64,000 nt of DNA, taken from assembly GCF_029024625.1 (NCBI RefSeq), contig NZ_CP118953.1, positions 310,001 through 374,000 on the forward strand. Reading direction: 5' to 3'. Under the pieces are notes generated by a model. It saw only the letters and a list, made by a program, of their open reading frames with translations. It ran no database searches and was not told where the DNA came from. Position 1 is the first letter of the stretch. Each line of letters begins with the position of its first letter. Below are positions 1-9,248 of this stretch, in pieces. A program made the translations under genes and the position numbers. This DNA comes from Staphylococcus chromogenes. Lineage in GTDB: Bacteria > Bacillota > Bacilli > Staphylococcales > Staphylococcaceae.

Positions 1-2
1 TT

Positions 3-980
3 GAGCAATTGACCGCCTATTTAAAACGGCATCGTTGTCTTTATGTTTTAACAGATCCTTATTTAATAGAAAATGTGCGCAATGCGAAAGGGGAGATCAT
101 CGAAGCACGTGATAACACAGCAATGAAACAGGTCATGGCTTCATTAGGTTACGTACATCAAGGCTATTCCGTAGGTTACTCTGCCACGAGCCAAATTCGT
201 TGGCATTCAGTGTTAGATTTGAAAGATAAAACAGAAGATCAATTGTTGAAAGAAATGAATTATCAAACCCGACGTAATATTAAAAAAACATATGAAATGG
301 GTGTCAAAGTCAAAACGTTACCTTATGAAGAAACGGACCGCTTTTTCAAACTGTTTCGCATGGCAGAAGAAAAACACGGATTTAAGTTCCGTGATTTACC
401 GTACTTTGAGCAATTGCAACGCATCTATGGAGAGCACATCATGTTAAAGTTGGCGTACATCGACCTTGAACAACTAAAGCAGACGTATCAACAACGGTTG
501 AATGTATTGAGGGAGCAAATGGCACAGGTGGAGGCCACACTCGCTGAAAACAGCAACTCTAAAAAGACGAAAACGAAGCACCAGCAACTGTTACAACAAA
601 TCACTAGCCAAGAGAAAAAACTGAAAGAAACGACCGAGCGCATACAATCGGAGGGCACGGCCCTAGACTTAGCAGCCGCGGTCTATATTTACAATGACCA
701 TGAAGTCTATTACTTATCGAGTGGCTCTAACCCTCGTTATAACGCTTATATGGGGGCTTATCGTTTACAATGGCAAATGATTCAATTTGCCAAACAACAT
801 GACATTGATTGTTATAATTTTTATGGCATTACCGGAGATTTCACTGAGAATGCAGAAGATGAAGGTGTGCAACGATTTAAAGAAGGATTTAACGCACATG
901 TCAATGAGTATATTGGAGATTTTATAAAACCGATTAAACCGTTTTGGTATCGTTTTTACCAACGGCTCCAACAAAAATAG
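3..980 (+). CDS. fmhA: FmhA-like FemAB-family aminoacyltransferase, 5' partial
   Basis: This is the C-terminal 325 residues of a FemA/FemB/FmhA enzyme, a cytoplasmic transferase that adds amino acids from aminoacyl-tRNA to the peptidoglycan interpeptide bridge. The frame is open to the window edge, so the true start lies upstream. The wording DPYLIENVRNAKG, QTRRNIKKT, YYLSSGSNP and YNFYGITGDF resembles staphylococcal FmhA more than FemA or FemB. The middle (about residues 150-215) is a charged helical stretch corresponding to the coiled-coil arm of the family, inserted in the second acyltransferase (GNAT-like) domain. The gene ends at a strong hairpin terminator. The family is certain. The FmhA assignment is by remembered similarity, and the substrate of FmhA is not well established. 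Confidence 0.88.
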   Translation, partial: EQLTAYLKRHRCLYVLTDPYLIENVRNAKGEIIEARDNTAMKQVMASLGYVHQGYSVGYSATSQIRWHSVLDLKDKTEDQLLKEMNYQTRRNIKKTYEMGVKVKTLPYEETDRFFKLFRMAEEKHGFKFRDLPYFEQLQRIYGEHIMLKLAYIDLEQLKQTYQQRLNVLREQMAQVEATLAENSNSKKTKTKHQQLLQQITSQEKKLKETTERIQSEGTALDLAAAVYIYNDHEVYYLSSGSNPRYNAYMGAYRLQWQMIQFAKQHDIDCYNFYGITGDFTENAEDEGVQRFKEGFNAHVNEYIGDFIKPIKPFWYRFYQRLQQK

Positions 981-1040
981 GCTCATGCGCACTCGAAATG
1001 AATTAAGAAGTAAAGGACATAGCACTCACCTATAACAGAA

Positions 1041-1084
1041 AGCCATCAAAATCTATCCCTAGATAAACTTTGATGGCTATTTCC
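1041..1084. terminator. Bidirectional terminator, fmhA/phnA
   Basis: The inverted repeat AGCCATCAAA ... TTTGATGGCT is flanked by A and T runs. It lies between two convergent genes and can serve both. The same stem motif recurs at 47351 and 51797. Confidence 0.85.
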
Positions 1085-1112
1085 TCATGCTTCGCTACAG
1101 CACAACTTTGTT

Positions 1113-1463
1113 TTAGTTGATTTTCTTGACTACTTCGGATTTTAAACCGATTTGACCGAAACCTGGAATTTTACAGTCGATGTCATGACCATCTTCAGGG
1201 TCAACAAGTTTAATATTCTTCACTTTTGTGCCTTGTTTAATCGTGCTTGAAGCTCCTTTTACTTTCAAGTCGCGAATCACTGCGACCGTGTCTCCATCTT
1301 TGAGTTCATTTCCATTGGCATCACGAATAATGGCAGCAGCGGCTTCCTCTGCGACAGATTCTGGTGTCCATTCATGTGCGCACATCGGGCAAACATAAAG
1401 TGCTCCATCTTCGTAAGTATATTCTGATCCGCAACTCGGGCAATTAGGTAATGCTGTTGTCAT
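1113..1463 (-). CDS. phnA: PhnA/YjdM family zinc-ribbon protein
   Basis: This 116-residue protein has an N-terminal zinc ribbon (CPSC at about residues 8-11, CPMC at about 25-28) followed by the KOW-like PhnA domain with [15 protein letters not shown]. Length and layout match the PhnA (YjdM) family. Despite the name there is no phosphonate degradation operon here, and the cellular role of this family is unclear. It is transcribed alone, towards fmhA, and shares its terminator. Confidence 0.9.
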   Translation of the reverse strand: MTTALPNCPSCGSEYTYEDGALYVCPMCAHEWTPESVAEEAAAAIIRDANGNELKDGDTVAVIRDLKVKGASSTIKQGTKVKNIKLVDPEDGHDIDCKIPGFGQIGLKSEVVKKIN

Positions 1464-1712
1464 GTTTGTATCCTACTTTCTTAAATTTACTCGATTCATC
1501 TAGCATATTTTATCTTAAATGGGGCGGGCTGTCGATAACGACTTTGATGTTGAAGCCAACTTTTTGAGATGCATATTTATAAGAAGATACATCTATCGTG
1601 TTAAATAGATGTCCCAATTGGGAGAACATGATACGATAAAGATGTAATATTCTGAAAATTAGAAGTTGATGTAAGTCTTTATAAATAAAAATTATTGAAA
1701 GAAGGTCGTCAT

Positions 1713-3092
1713 ATGACTGAATTAAAAGTTTTAAATCCGTCTACTGAAGAAGTGGTCGAAACATTAGATTACACCTCAGAGGCCGACATCAATGCGCAAA
1801 TTGATCGAGCTGAACAAGCGTTTCAATCTTGGCGCAAAGTGGACGCACATGAGCGTTCACGTTTATTATGGGCATGGTCTGCTTTAATTAAACAACATAA
1901 AGATGAATTAGCACGTCTCATTACATTAGAAGGGGGCAAACCTTTCAAAGAGGCACAAGGAGAAGTCGACTATGCGGTCTCATATGTAGATTGGTATGCC
2001 GAAGAGGCGAAGCGGACGTATGGCCGTACGATTCCGGCGAACACACCTGATAAAAAAATTATTATTGATAAATTTCCGATTGGGGTCGTCGGTGCGATTA
2101 CGCCTTGGAATTTCCCAGCGGCGATGATTACACGTAAAATGGCACCGGCCTTAGCAGCGGGTTGTACGATTGTGTGTAAACCTGCTGTTCAAACGCCGCT
2201 CACGACAAAACGTCTCGTTGAACTTGCGCACGAAGCGGGTATTCCGAAAGACGTCATCAGTTATATTATCGCGAGTGGTAAAGATGCGGGACGCTTGTTT
2301 AATGAACACCCACAGATTAAAAAAGTGACGTTTACAGGTTCAACACCCGTCGGTAAAAAACTGATTGAACAAGCTGCCGCAACGGTTAAAAATGTTACGA
2401 TGGAACTTGGCGGTTTGGCACCAATTATTGTGCATGAAGATGCGGATATTGAACTTGCTGTCGAACAAACGGTAGCGTCTAAATTTAGAAATGCGGGACA
2501 AACATGTATTTGCGCTAACCGTATCTATGTCCATGAAGCGATTGCGGAAAAATACGAGCAACTTTTAATTGAAAAAGTACATGCATTAAAAGTCGGTGAT
2601 GGTTTTGATGAAGGCGTTACGGTTGGCCCATTAATCAATCAAGACGGTGTAGATAAAGTTCTCGATCACATTAAAGATGCGGTGGCACATGGCGGTCAGT
2701 TATCACGTACACTTGATGAAGTACAACTCGGAGGCAATTTCCTCAAACCTGTCGTCATTACACAAGCCAACCAAGAGATGAAATGTATGCATGAAGAAAC
2801 ATTTGGCCCGATTGCGCCAGTTATGCGTTATAGCGATTTGGAAGAAGCGATTAAGATGGCCAATGACACAGAGTTTGGACTCGCAGCTTATTTCTTTACA
2901 AATGATTATCGAACAGGCCTCCATTTGTTTAACAGTATCGACTACGGTGTGATTGGATGGAATGACGGCGCACCATCAGCTGCCCATGCCCCATTTGGCG
3001 GTATGAAAGAAAGTGGCTATGGACGTGAAGGTGCCATTGAAGGCATCGAACCGTACTTGGAAACGAAATATTTGTCTGTTAACCTTAAATAG
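1713..3092 (+). CDS. gabD: NAD(P)-dependent succinate-semialdehyde/aldehyde dehydrogenase
   Basis: A 459-residue aldehyde dehydrogenase oxidising an aldehyde (probably succinate semialdehyde) to the acid. The catalytic Cys lies in NAGQTC (about C265) and the general-base Glu in MELGG (about E231). The cofactor motif TPWNFP and the FTGSTPVGK loop are present, and the tail ends in KESGYGREG. The Cys-Ile-Cys arrangement after GQT is typical of the GabD branch. I place the start at the ATG at 1713 because it follows AAAGAAGG at good spacing; an in-frame TTG 18 bases upstream is unlikely. A small membrane gene follows after 27 bases with its own strong ribosome site. The exact substrate is inferred. 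Confidence 0.85.
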   Translation: MTELKVLNPSTEEVVETLDYTSEADINAQIDRAEQAFQSWRKVDAHERSRLLWAWSALIKQHKDELARLITLEGGKPFKEAQGEVDYAVSYVDWYAEEAKRTYGRTIPANTPDKKIIIDKFPIGVVGAITPWNFPAAMITRKMAPALAAGCTIVCKPAVQTPLTTKRLVELAHEAGIPKDVISYIIASGKDAGRLFNEHPQIKKVTFTGSTPVGKKLIEQAAATVKNVTMELGGLAPIIVHEDADIELAVEQTVASKFRNAGQTCICANRIYVHEAIAEKYEQLLIEKVHALKVGDGFDEGVTVGPLINQDGVDKVLDHIKDAVAHGGQLSRTLDEVQLGGNFLKPVVITQANQEMKCMHEETFGPIAPVMRYSDLEEAIKMANDTEFGLAAYFFTNDYRTGLHLFNSIDYGVIGWNDGAPSAAHAPFGGMKESGYGREGAIEGIEPYLETKYLSVNLK

Positions 3093-3119
3093 AAGCACAA
3101 TTTAAGGAGGGGGAAAGAG

Positions 3120-3416
3120 ATGCCACAAATTATTGCATGGATTTTACTTCTTATAGGTATGGCGTATCTTACCATCGCCTTTGCTAAAAAGTCAGATAAA
3201 ATGGTGTATAACATGGATGCGCGACTATTTCCCAAAAGTGTATTGAATAAAGCTTGGGGCTATTGGTATGGCTATACGATGACGCTTTTTGTAGCAATGA
3301 TGGCGTTCGTTTGGACGATCAAATCAAATGGATTTTTGCCCATCGTGCTTGTTTTAGTCTTCGTCGCAATAAGTTTATATTGTTTAGCAAAATTAAACGG
3401 TTTAAAGAAATCATAG
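3120..3416 (+). CDS. Small membrane protein of unknown function
   Basis: A 98-residue protein with three predicted membrane segments (about residues 3-22, 50-68 and 75-92) separated by short basic loops. The first loop carries KKSDKMVYNMDARLFPKS. The ribosome site AAGGAGGGGG lies just upstream. It sits 27 bases after the aldehyde dehydrogenase and is probably co-transcribed with it. I do not recognise the family. No catalytic motifs are visible. Confidence 0.7.
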   Translation: MPQIIAWILLLIGMAYLTIAFAKKSDKMVYNMDARLFPKSVLNKAWGYWYGYTMTLFVAMMAFVWTIKSNGFLPIVLVLVFVAISLYCLAKLNGLKKS

Positions 3417-3452
3417 ACCTGCCATAGTAACAACATTTAGTGAAGGATTCTT

Positions 3453-3507
3453 AGTTTGCGAGTGACAGTCGTCTATCTCAGAAAATGTCACACGTGAGTC
3501 GCAAACT
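3453..3507. other. Long interrupted hairpin in an intergenic region
   Basis: AGTTTGCGA (3453-3461) is perfectly complementary to TCGCAAACT (3499-3507). Inside it GTGACA (3462-3467) pairs with TGTCAC (3486-3491), leaving a 7-base one-sided bulge. There is no U-run, so it is not a standard terminator. The rest of the roughly 350-base gap (3417-3768) holds a terminator-like hairpin and the promoter of the next gene. The 60-codon frame across it is not convincing. Confidence 0.5.
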
Positions 3508-3635
3508 TCGATAGGTTGAAGCTCCTAGATCTCCCTCTATTATTCAAAAAGAATGGAATTTATGGAGGACGTTGAGTGTCAGTGTCTCGGTAATGGGCGC
3601 TGGAGGATTACTCATCCGTTAATTGAATCAGTAAT

Positions 3636-3709
3636 AACGGAAAGAGACCTCTTGGCTTTCGGACAATCCTCCGAAAGTGAAAGAGGTCTTTTTGAGATTC
3701 ATTTCCGTA
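3636..3709 (+). terminator. Extended terminator-like hairpin
   Basis: AGACCTCTT and the inner GGCTTTCGGA pair with TCCGAAAG and AAGAGGTCT, followed by a run of six T. An outer AACGGAAA/TTTCCGT pair brackets it. A TATAAT at 3732-3737, just downstream, probably starts the transcript of the hydrolase gene. Confidence 0.75.
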
Positions 3710-3768
3710 ACGTCTTCTGTATTTGTGAGCTATAATAAAAGAGATGAGAAGAAGGAAATGATGTAATC

Positions 3769-4725
3769 ATGAAAAAACAAACTGCGTCTAAAAAAGTAAC
3801 AAAAGAATATTTATCAATCAATCAAAAGCGACAAGGTATCCTTATTGAAACAAGGAATACATCAAACCCTGTGTTGCTAATTATTCATGGGGGCCCTGGA
3901 TTTCCGTTGTATCCTTTTATGAGTGCCCATCAAGTGGATTTGACGCACCATTATACGGTCGTTTATTGGGATCAACCGGGTACAGGTATGTCAGGCGTGC
4001 ATACAGAAGAGACCATACAAGCACTCGTGGACGATGCGTATCAATTAATTCAACATTTACGCACTAAATTTAATCAATCGAAAGTCTATCTCATGTGCCA
4101 TTCGTTTGGCACCATTGTGGGTACGCATTTGGCGCACCAACATCCGCAGTATATTGCGACCTATATTGGGATTGGCCAACTCGGGCATGTGCTAAAAAAT
4201 GAGCATCGTATTTTAAATCAAATTAAAATGTTTGTCCGCCAAGAAGGCGATCATGGCGGACTACAATTGTTAGAAAAAGTCCATTTGGATTATGATTTTC
4301 ATAAAAATAAATATTACCAATTGTTGAGAGAATGGTATACCGCAAGATACAAAGTAGGGTTTTCGAGTCGAGGCTATGGGTTGTTTAAAATGATTCAAGT
4401 CATTTTAAAAACGCCGCATTATTCATGGTTAGAGCGTTTGAATATTTTGCGGAGTGGTCTAATGGGGGCACCACGCCTCTCTAAAGAAATGACACGTACG
4501 AATTTGCTCGATATTGCCCAGGAAATATGGGTACCAATGATTATTATGCAAGGGGTGCATGACCTACAAACGACATTAGAAGAGAGTCGCATATTTTTTG
4601 AAAAGATTGGTTCACGCTATAAACGTTACTATTACTTTCAAGATGCTGCACATGCGCCTTTTATAGATGAAACAGAGAAATTTTTATTTATTATGAAAGA
4701 AATTGTTGCCCCTCACGCAACGTGA
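3769..4725 (+). CDS. Alpha/beta hydrolase, proline iminopeptidase-like
   Basis: A 318-residue cytoplasmic serine hydrolase. The HGGPG oxyanion motif at residues 40-44 and the DQPGTGMSG stretch are hallmarks of the prolyl aminopeptidase (S33) branch. The nucleophile is Ser112 in CHSFG, the acid is probably Asp in QGVHDLQT near residue 265, and the base is His in DAAHAPF near 296. No signal peptide is seen. A MerR-type regulator follows after about 30 bases in the same direction, suggesting a two-gene unit. The substrate cannot be told from sequence. Confidence 0.82.
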   Translation: MKKQTASKKVTKEYLSINQKRQGILIETRNTSNPVLLIIHGGPGFPLYPFMSAHQVDLTHHYTVVYWDQPGTGMSGVHTEETIQALVDDAYQLIQHLRTKFNQSKVYLMCHSFGTIVGTHLAHQHPQYIATYIGIGQLGHVLKNEHRILNQIKMFVRQEGDHGGLQLLEKVHLDYDFHKNKYYQLLREWYTARYKVGFSSRGYGLFKMIQVILKTPHYSWLERLNILRSGLMGAPRLSKEMTRTNLLDIAQEIWVPMIIMQGVHDLQTTLEESRIFFEKIGSRYKRYYYFQDAAHAPFIDETEKFLFIMKEIVAPHAT

Positions 4726-4756
4726 TACGTTACTTTTGAATTAGGGAGGTGACGAC

Positions 4757-5515
4757 ATGAAATATTATACGACCGGGGAACTCGCAAAATCATATGGGAT
4801 CTCTACAAGGACGTTACAGTATTATGATGAAAAGCAAATTCTGAAACCCGCTACGCATAAGGACAGTCAATATCGCGCATATACAGAGGTAGAGGCGCAA
4901 AAGTTAAAAGCGATTTTGATTTTAAAAAAATTAGGATTTAAACTGAAGGACATCCGTAAAATAGTCGAAGAAACACAAGCCTTAAACACAGTCAAATTAT
5001 TGCTCGATGACAATATCGCTCAGTTTGAAAAAGAGTTACATCAAAAAGAGGCACAATTAAAGGAGATGAAAGCCATGAATAAAATGATTCATCATGATAG
5101 TCACTCTCCTCTCACAACGTTGAACGATATTGATCGTATATTAAAATCGAACCGAGACGTTCCATTTTTAACTTACAAAACATTGGCCATCGCCTCAGTT
5201 ACGACCGTAATGGAACTCTTTGCGCATTATCAAAGCGTGAAACGTAAAAAGATATGGCCCTCTGTCACAGGTGTGAGTGGAAGCCTTCTTGCTGCGGCCT
5301 ATATTACTCAAAACTACTATCGTCACGTACGTTATATGTGTCCACAGTGTCACCATGTATTTCAACCCCCATTTAAAGAATGGTTATTTGCATCACATAC
5401 ACCGCGCACACGCAAATTGTGCTGTCCGAATTGTCACTTTGAAGGATACTGTGTCGAAGTGGCATGTGATGAAATCAGTGAAGAAAAAGAACGTGATACG
5501 TCAATAACGAAATAA
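4757..5515 (+). CDS. MerR-family regulator with C-terminal zinc ribbon
   Basis: A 252-residue protein. Residues 1-70 are a MerR winged-helix domain (TTGELAKSYGISTRTLQYYD, then RAYTEVEAQKLKAI and GFKLKDIRKIVEE). Residues 75-110 are a dimerisation coiled coil rich in Glu, Lys and Gln. Residues about 134-190 contain hydrophobic stretches that could be membrane-associated. The C terminus holds two CxxC pairs (CPQC and CPNC), a zinc ribbon. The tail is unusual: it is not the short metal-binding loop of classical MerR proteins. It probably regulates the adjacent hydrolase and itself; the ligand is unknown. Confidence 0.85.
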   Translation: MKYYTTGELAKSYGISTRTLQYYDEKQILKPATHKDSQYRAYTEVEAQKLKAILILKKLGFKLKDIRKIVEETQALNTVKLLLDDNIAQFEKELHQKEAQLKEMKAMNKMIHHDSHSPLTTLNDIDRILKSNRDVPFLTYKTLAIASVTTVMELFAHYQSVKRKKIWPSVTGVSGSLLAAAYITQNYYRHVRYMCPQCHHVFQPPFKEWLFASHTPRTRKLCCPNCHFEGYCVEVACDEISEEKERDTSITK

Positions 5516-5549
5516 ACTACACAATTGATGAGATGAATATTTAAGAAGA

Positions 5550-5587
5550 GGAACTGAGATTTGAGAAAGGCTCAGTTTCTTTTTTAC
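5550..5587 (+). terminator. Terminator after the MerR gene
   Basis: GAACTGAG pairs with CTCAGTTTC around a 12-base loop, followed by a T-run. Confidence 0.8.
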
Positions 5588-5594
5588 GCCTTTC

Positions 5595-5608
5595 TGTAAG
5601 CGCTTTTA
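5595..5608 (+). promoter_or_regulatory. Putative CcpA cre site before the PTS gene
   Basis: TGTAAGCGCTTTTA fits the catabolite-responsive element consensus except for its penultimate base. It lies directly upstream of a TTGATT-type -35 (5614) and a TATGAT-type -10 near 5640, so it would place this PTS gene under carbon catabolite control. Confidence 0.55.
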
Positions 5609-5681
5609 ATTTTTGTTGATTCCCTGGATAGGCTGCTATATGATATGAGTGTATTTAAATTCATAGATTGGAAGTGTTGGT

Positions 5682-7655
5682 ATGAAGATTGTAGCCGTGA
5701 CGTCTTGTCCCAATGGCATTGCACACACGTATATGGCGCAAGAAAAGCTAGAACAAGCCGCGCAAGAACTCGGCGTGGACATCAAAGTTGAAACGCAAGG
5801 TGGAGTAGGCGTTGAGCATCAACTTACTGCTCAAGATATTCAAGAAGCGGATGGCGTGATTATTGCCGCTGACCGTCAAGTCGATTTACAACGTTTTGAT
5901 GGAAAGTTGTTAGTCAATGAAAATGTGCGTGCAGGCATTCATCATCCGAAAGCGTTGATTCAGCGCATTCAAAACAAAAAGGCCACAATTTATCATAGTA
6001 CAAATTCTCAAGAGAAAGCAGCATCTCAAAATGAGGATATGCCACAAAAGCATCAAGGTCTCCAACAAGTGTACGTCCATTTAATGAACGGGGTCTCTTT
6101 TATGGTGCCCTTTATCGTTGTTGGTGGGTTGCTGATTGCAATCGCTTTGTCACTTGGGGGTCAAAAGACAGCCACAGAAGGCATAGTCATTCCCGATGAT
6201 TCCTTTTGGAAACCTTTTGAAAAAATAGGGGCGTTAGCGTTTAGTTTTATGGTGCCGATTCTTGCCGGATATATTGCGATGAGTATTGCAGATAAACCTG
6301 GCCTCGTTCCAGGGATGATTGGTGGCGCAATTGCCGCAGATGGAAGTTTTTACGGTAGTGACGCAGGGGCTGGTTTTTTAGGAGGGATTGTCGCCGGATT
6401 TATCGCAGGGTATATTGCCAAATGGATTAAACAGGTGAAAGTTCCTAAAGCAATGGCACCGATTATGCCGATTATTATAATCCCGATTATCGCTTCTGTT
6501 ATTGTAGGCTTGATTTTTATCTATTTAATCGGCGCACCGATTGCAGGAGTGTTTGCGGCGCTCACGGCTTGGCTGAAAGGTATGCAAGGCGCCAATATCA
6601 TTATTTTAGCCATGATTATCGGAGCAATGATTGCGTTTGATATGGGTGGTCCAGTAAATAAAGTAGCATTTTTATTTGGCTCTGCACTCATCGCAGAGGG
6701 TAATTACAGCGTGATGGGTATGGTAGCTGTTGCGGTATGTACGCCACCGATTGGACTCGGGATTGCGACATTTATCAATCGCCGTAAATTTAATCGTAAC
6801 GAAATTGAGATGGGGAAAGCATCCTTTACGATGGGACTTTTCGGGATTACAGAAGGCGCGATTCCTTTCGCGGCACAGGATCCTTTACGTATCATTCCAG
6901 CTAATATAATCGGTGCGATGGTGGCCGCCGTGATTGCCGCGTTAGGCGGCGTTGGTGACCGTGTGGCCCATGGGGGTCCTATTGTTGCCATCTTAGGTGG
7001 GATTGATAAAGTGATGATTTTCTTTATCGCAGTCATCATCGGTAGTTTAGTGACCGCGGGACTTGTGCTTGTCTTAAAACAACGTGCACCTCAAGTGGTA
7101 ACAGCTGCAGAACCTACTTTGACGCAAGAAACGACGGATCACGACCAAGAAAAAGCGCAGGAAAATGAAACGGCCGAAGAAACATCTAGTGAGGAAACAA
7201 ACACGACACATCTTGTGCATCCTGAAACGACAATGATTCATGAAGCACCTATGACACGGGACGAAGCTATTGATTATATGGTGGAAAACTTAGAGAAGCA
7301 GGGCTATGTCACAAATAAAACACAGTTAAAAGAAGCCCTCTATGCGAGAGAGGCAGAGTCCACGACGGCATTAGGGATGAAAATTGCGATGCCTCATGCG
7401 AAAACGTCAGGCGTTCAACAACCTGTTGTCTCTGTATTGAAAAATAATGCAGGCGTCACATGGAAAAGCTTAGATGGTACCGTCCCTGAAGTTATCTTTA
7501 TGATTACAGTTCCAGAACAAAGTCACGATACGCATTTAAAAACATTACAACTGTTATCACGCCACTTGATGGACGATGCGAAACGAGAAGCCTTACTGAA
7601 TAGCACTTCAGAAGCTGAATTGTATCAACACGTTGAAGATATGATGAAAGCCTAG
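5682..7655 (+). CDS. PTS fructose/mannose-family transporter, IIB-IIC-IIA fusion
   Basis: A 657-residue membrane permease that imports and phosphorylates a sugar. Residues 1-105 are the fructose-type IIB domain with phospho-cysteine C9 in VTSCPNG. Residues about 125-475 are the polytopic IIC domain (about eight to ten segments; GITEGAIPFAAQDP is the conserved loop). An acidic, Thr-rich linker follows (about 480-520). Residues 525-655 are the IIA domain with phospho-histidine H572 in MPHAKT. The order B-C-A resembles ManP/FruA-type proteins. No kinase, isomerase or regulator gene is adjacent, so fructose versus mannose cannot be decided. A possible cre site lies upstream. Confidence 0.88.
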   Translation: MKIVAVTSCPNGIAHTYMAQEKLEQAAQELGVDIKVETQGGVGVEHQLTAQDIQEADGVIIAADRQVDLQRFDGKLLVNENVRAGIHHPKALIQRIQNKKATIYHSTNSQEKAASQNEDMPQKHQGLQQVYVHLMNGVSFMVPFIVVGGLLIAIALSLGGQKTATEGIVIPDDSFWKPFEKIGALAFSFMVPILAGYIAMSIADKPGLVPGMIGGAIAADGSFYGSDAGAGFLGGIVAGFIAGYIAKWIKQVKVPKAMAPIMPIIIIPIIASVIVGLIFIYLIGAPIAGVFAALTAWLKGMQGANIIILAMIIGAMIAFDMGGPVNKVAFLFGSALIAEGNYSVMGMVAVAVCTPPIGLGIATFINRRKFNRNEIEMGKASFTMGLFGITEGAIPFAAQDPLRIIPANIIGAMVAAVIAALGGVGDRVAHGGPIVAILGGIDKVMIFFIAVIIGSLVTAGLVLVLKQRAPQVVTAAEPTLTQETTDHDQEKAQENETAEETSSEETNTTHLVHPETTMIHEAPMTRDEAIDYMVENLEKQGYVTNKTQLKEALYAREAESTTALGMKIAMPHAKTSGVQQPVVSVLKNNAGVTWKSLDGTVPEVIFMITVPEQSHDTHLKTLQLLSRHLMDDAKREALLNSTSEAELYQHVEDMMKA

Positions 7656-7658
7656 AAA

Positions 7659-7706
7659 CAACTAAAACAGCCTATCCTTCTTTTTAGGGATAGGCTGTTT
7701 CAGTTG
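7659..7706. terminator. Bidirectional terminator between PTS gene and cell-wall hydrolase
   Basis: CAACTAAAACAGCCTATCC pairs with GGATAGGCTGTTTCAGTTG around a short loop, with A and T runs on either side. Confidence 0.9.
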
Positions 7707-7722
7707 GGTACACGTTGTTTCC

Positions 7723-9054
7723 TTATGACTTGGTTTGACCTGTGATAAAATCAAGTTGCTTGGCTGTTTTGGCATCGAGGGTACGATAAGAAATGACGCC
7801 AAGGCCTTTGACATTTGTTTCTGAAATGACGATAGAACCATCGTCATTCACTTTTTCAACGAAGGCCACATGTCCGTAATAACGATCTGCACCGAATTGG
7901 TTCGGTTCAAAAACGACGGCATTGTGGGGTTGAGGGGTGTTCGTCACTTGATAGCCTTTAGTTAAAGCATTATAAGTCCAGTCGCTCGCATTGCCCATGT
8001 CTTTAGCAATATTCACATGGTATTGTGCCATACGATGATAAACATACCATGTACATTGTCCTTGGGGATAGTTGGCATGGCCTCCAGCCGCTCTGAAACG
8101 TTGGAAATTAACATTTTTCAAAGCATCTGGCTTTTTAACAGAGCCTTCAGTTAGCGGGCTCGCAAGTTCAGGGTCATCATAACGTGAAAGATCATACGTC
8201 TCAATGAGATGAATCAGCTTTTGATCATAATCTGGATCTGTAGCGTAAGTTCCGACAAAAGCTGTTGCGGCTTGGCGATAATTTGAGCTTTGACTTTTCC
8301 AAGCGTCTTTATAAATGGTCGGATTGCCATCAATCCCATTTTTAATTAATGTGGCATAATCTTCGAGTGATTCTTTATGACTCGGATATTTACGAAAATC
8401 GGCATTCAGTTGATACATATTTTGCCCATCTGACTCTAGTGTTTGAAAGTTGACAGAGTCTCCTTGAAACTGTCCTTTCATCCCAAAAAGGTTGTAGTTT
8501 GGTGCGGTTGCTAAATCACTGCGTCCAGAATCAGACTCTAAAATCGCTTGGGCAATCATGATAGAAGCATAAAGCCCTTTGTTTTCAGCAATTTCATGCG
8601 CTAACGGTGCAATTTGGTTCACAAATTCGCGGGTCTCCGGATCTTCAACAACACTTAAGTGAGCATCGCCCTCTTTATCATCAGGTTGTGTTTCGAATAA
8701 CGTCGTCTGACGTGTCGGTTGTGCTGACCTCTCAGATGATTGTTGGGATGCGTGCTTACGTGTCTGTGTTAAATCGTCTTTTGAAGGGATTTGTGGATTA
8801 TTTTCAGATGTAGAAGCGGATGAAGCTTCTTTAGGTGTGTCTGTTTTTTCAGTGTCACCGTATTTTTTGTAAAATGCATCCATGCCTTCAGTCGCTTGTG
8901 TCTCTTTTGAAGGCGCGCGATCGGTGTTTGGTTTGTTATTGGATGTGTCATCAACCACATCATGACCCGTAGTGGCCAAGGCATCTACCGGGGTTAAAGA
9001 GGGGACGACAAGTGTAGTCGCAATGAGTGTTCGAACAACATATTTACTTTTCAC
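7723..9054 (-). CDS. Secreted cell-wall hydrolase: glucosaminidase plus CHAP domain
   Basis: A 443-residue exported bifunctional autolysin. A signal peptide (about residues 1-28) is followed by a low-complexity acidic linker (30-130). A glucosaminidase (GH73/FlgJ-type) domain follows at about 140-300 (MIAQAILESDSGRS with the catalytic Glu, then NYNLFGMKG). The C-terminal CHAP amidase/endopeptidase domain runs from about 320 to 440, with its Cys in PQGQCTWYV and its His in YGHVAFVE. It resembles a longer S. aureus hydrolase of about 620 residues, and the difference lies mostly in the linker. It probably cleaves the peptidoglycan glycan strand and cross-bridge. It is monocistronic. Confidence 0.9.
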   Translation of the reverse strand: MKSKYVVRTLIATTLVVPSLTPVDALATTGHDVVDDTSNNKPNTDRAPSKETQATEGMDAFYKKYGDTEKTDTPKEASSASTSENNPQIPSKDDLTQTRKHASQQSSERSAQPTRQTTLFETQPDDKEGDAHLSVVEDPETREFVNQIAPLAHEIAENKGLYASIMIAQAILESDSGRSDLATAPNYNLFGMKGQFQGDSVNFQTLESDGQNMYQLNADFRKYPSHKESLEDYATLIKNGIDGNPTIYKDAWKSQSSNYRQAATAFVGTYATDPDYDQKLIHLIETYDLSRYDDPELASPLTEGSVKKPDALKNVNFQRFRAAGGHANYPQGQCTWYVYHRMAQYHVNIAKDMGNASDWTYNALTKGYQVTNTPQPHNAVVFEPNQFGADRYYGHVAFVEKVNDDGSIVISETNVKGLGVISYRTLDAKTAKQLDFITGQTKS

Positions 9055-9248
9055 TTAAGTGCTCCTTCCTTAATCCTAATACTTTGAAAATTTTGAAGCA
9101 TAAAATTAGAATGTGAAGCCACTGATGTAACGGGATTCGTCGCCTCAAACAACGAATTTTTACGATTTTAAAATTTCAAATATATACATTTCAAATTTTA
9201 CATGATTATAATAGATTAATAAAGACTTTTTCATTTAGAGGTGAAACT

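Noticed and set aside
3553..3735. 60-codon frame on the plus strand
   Set aside because: It reads straight through the large terminator-like hairpin (3636-3709), has no recognisable motif and ends inside the next promoter.
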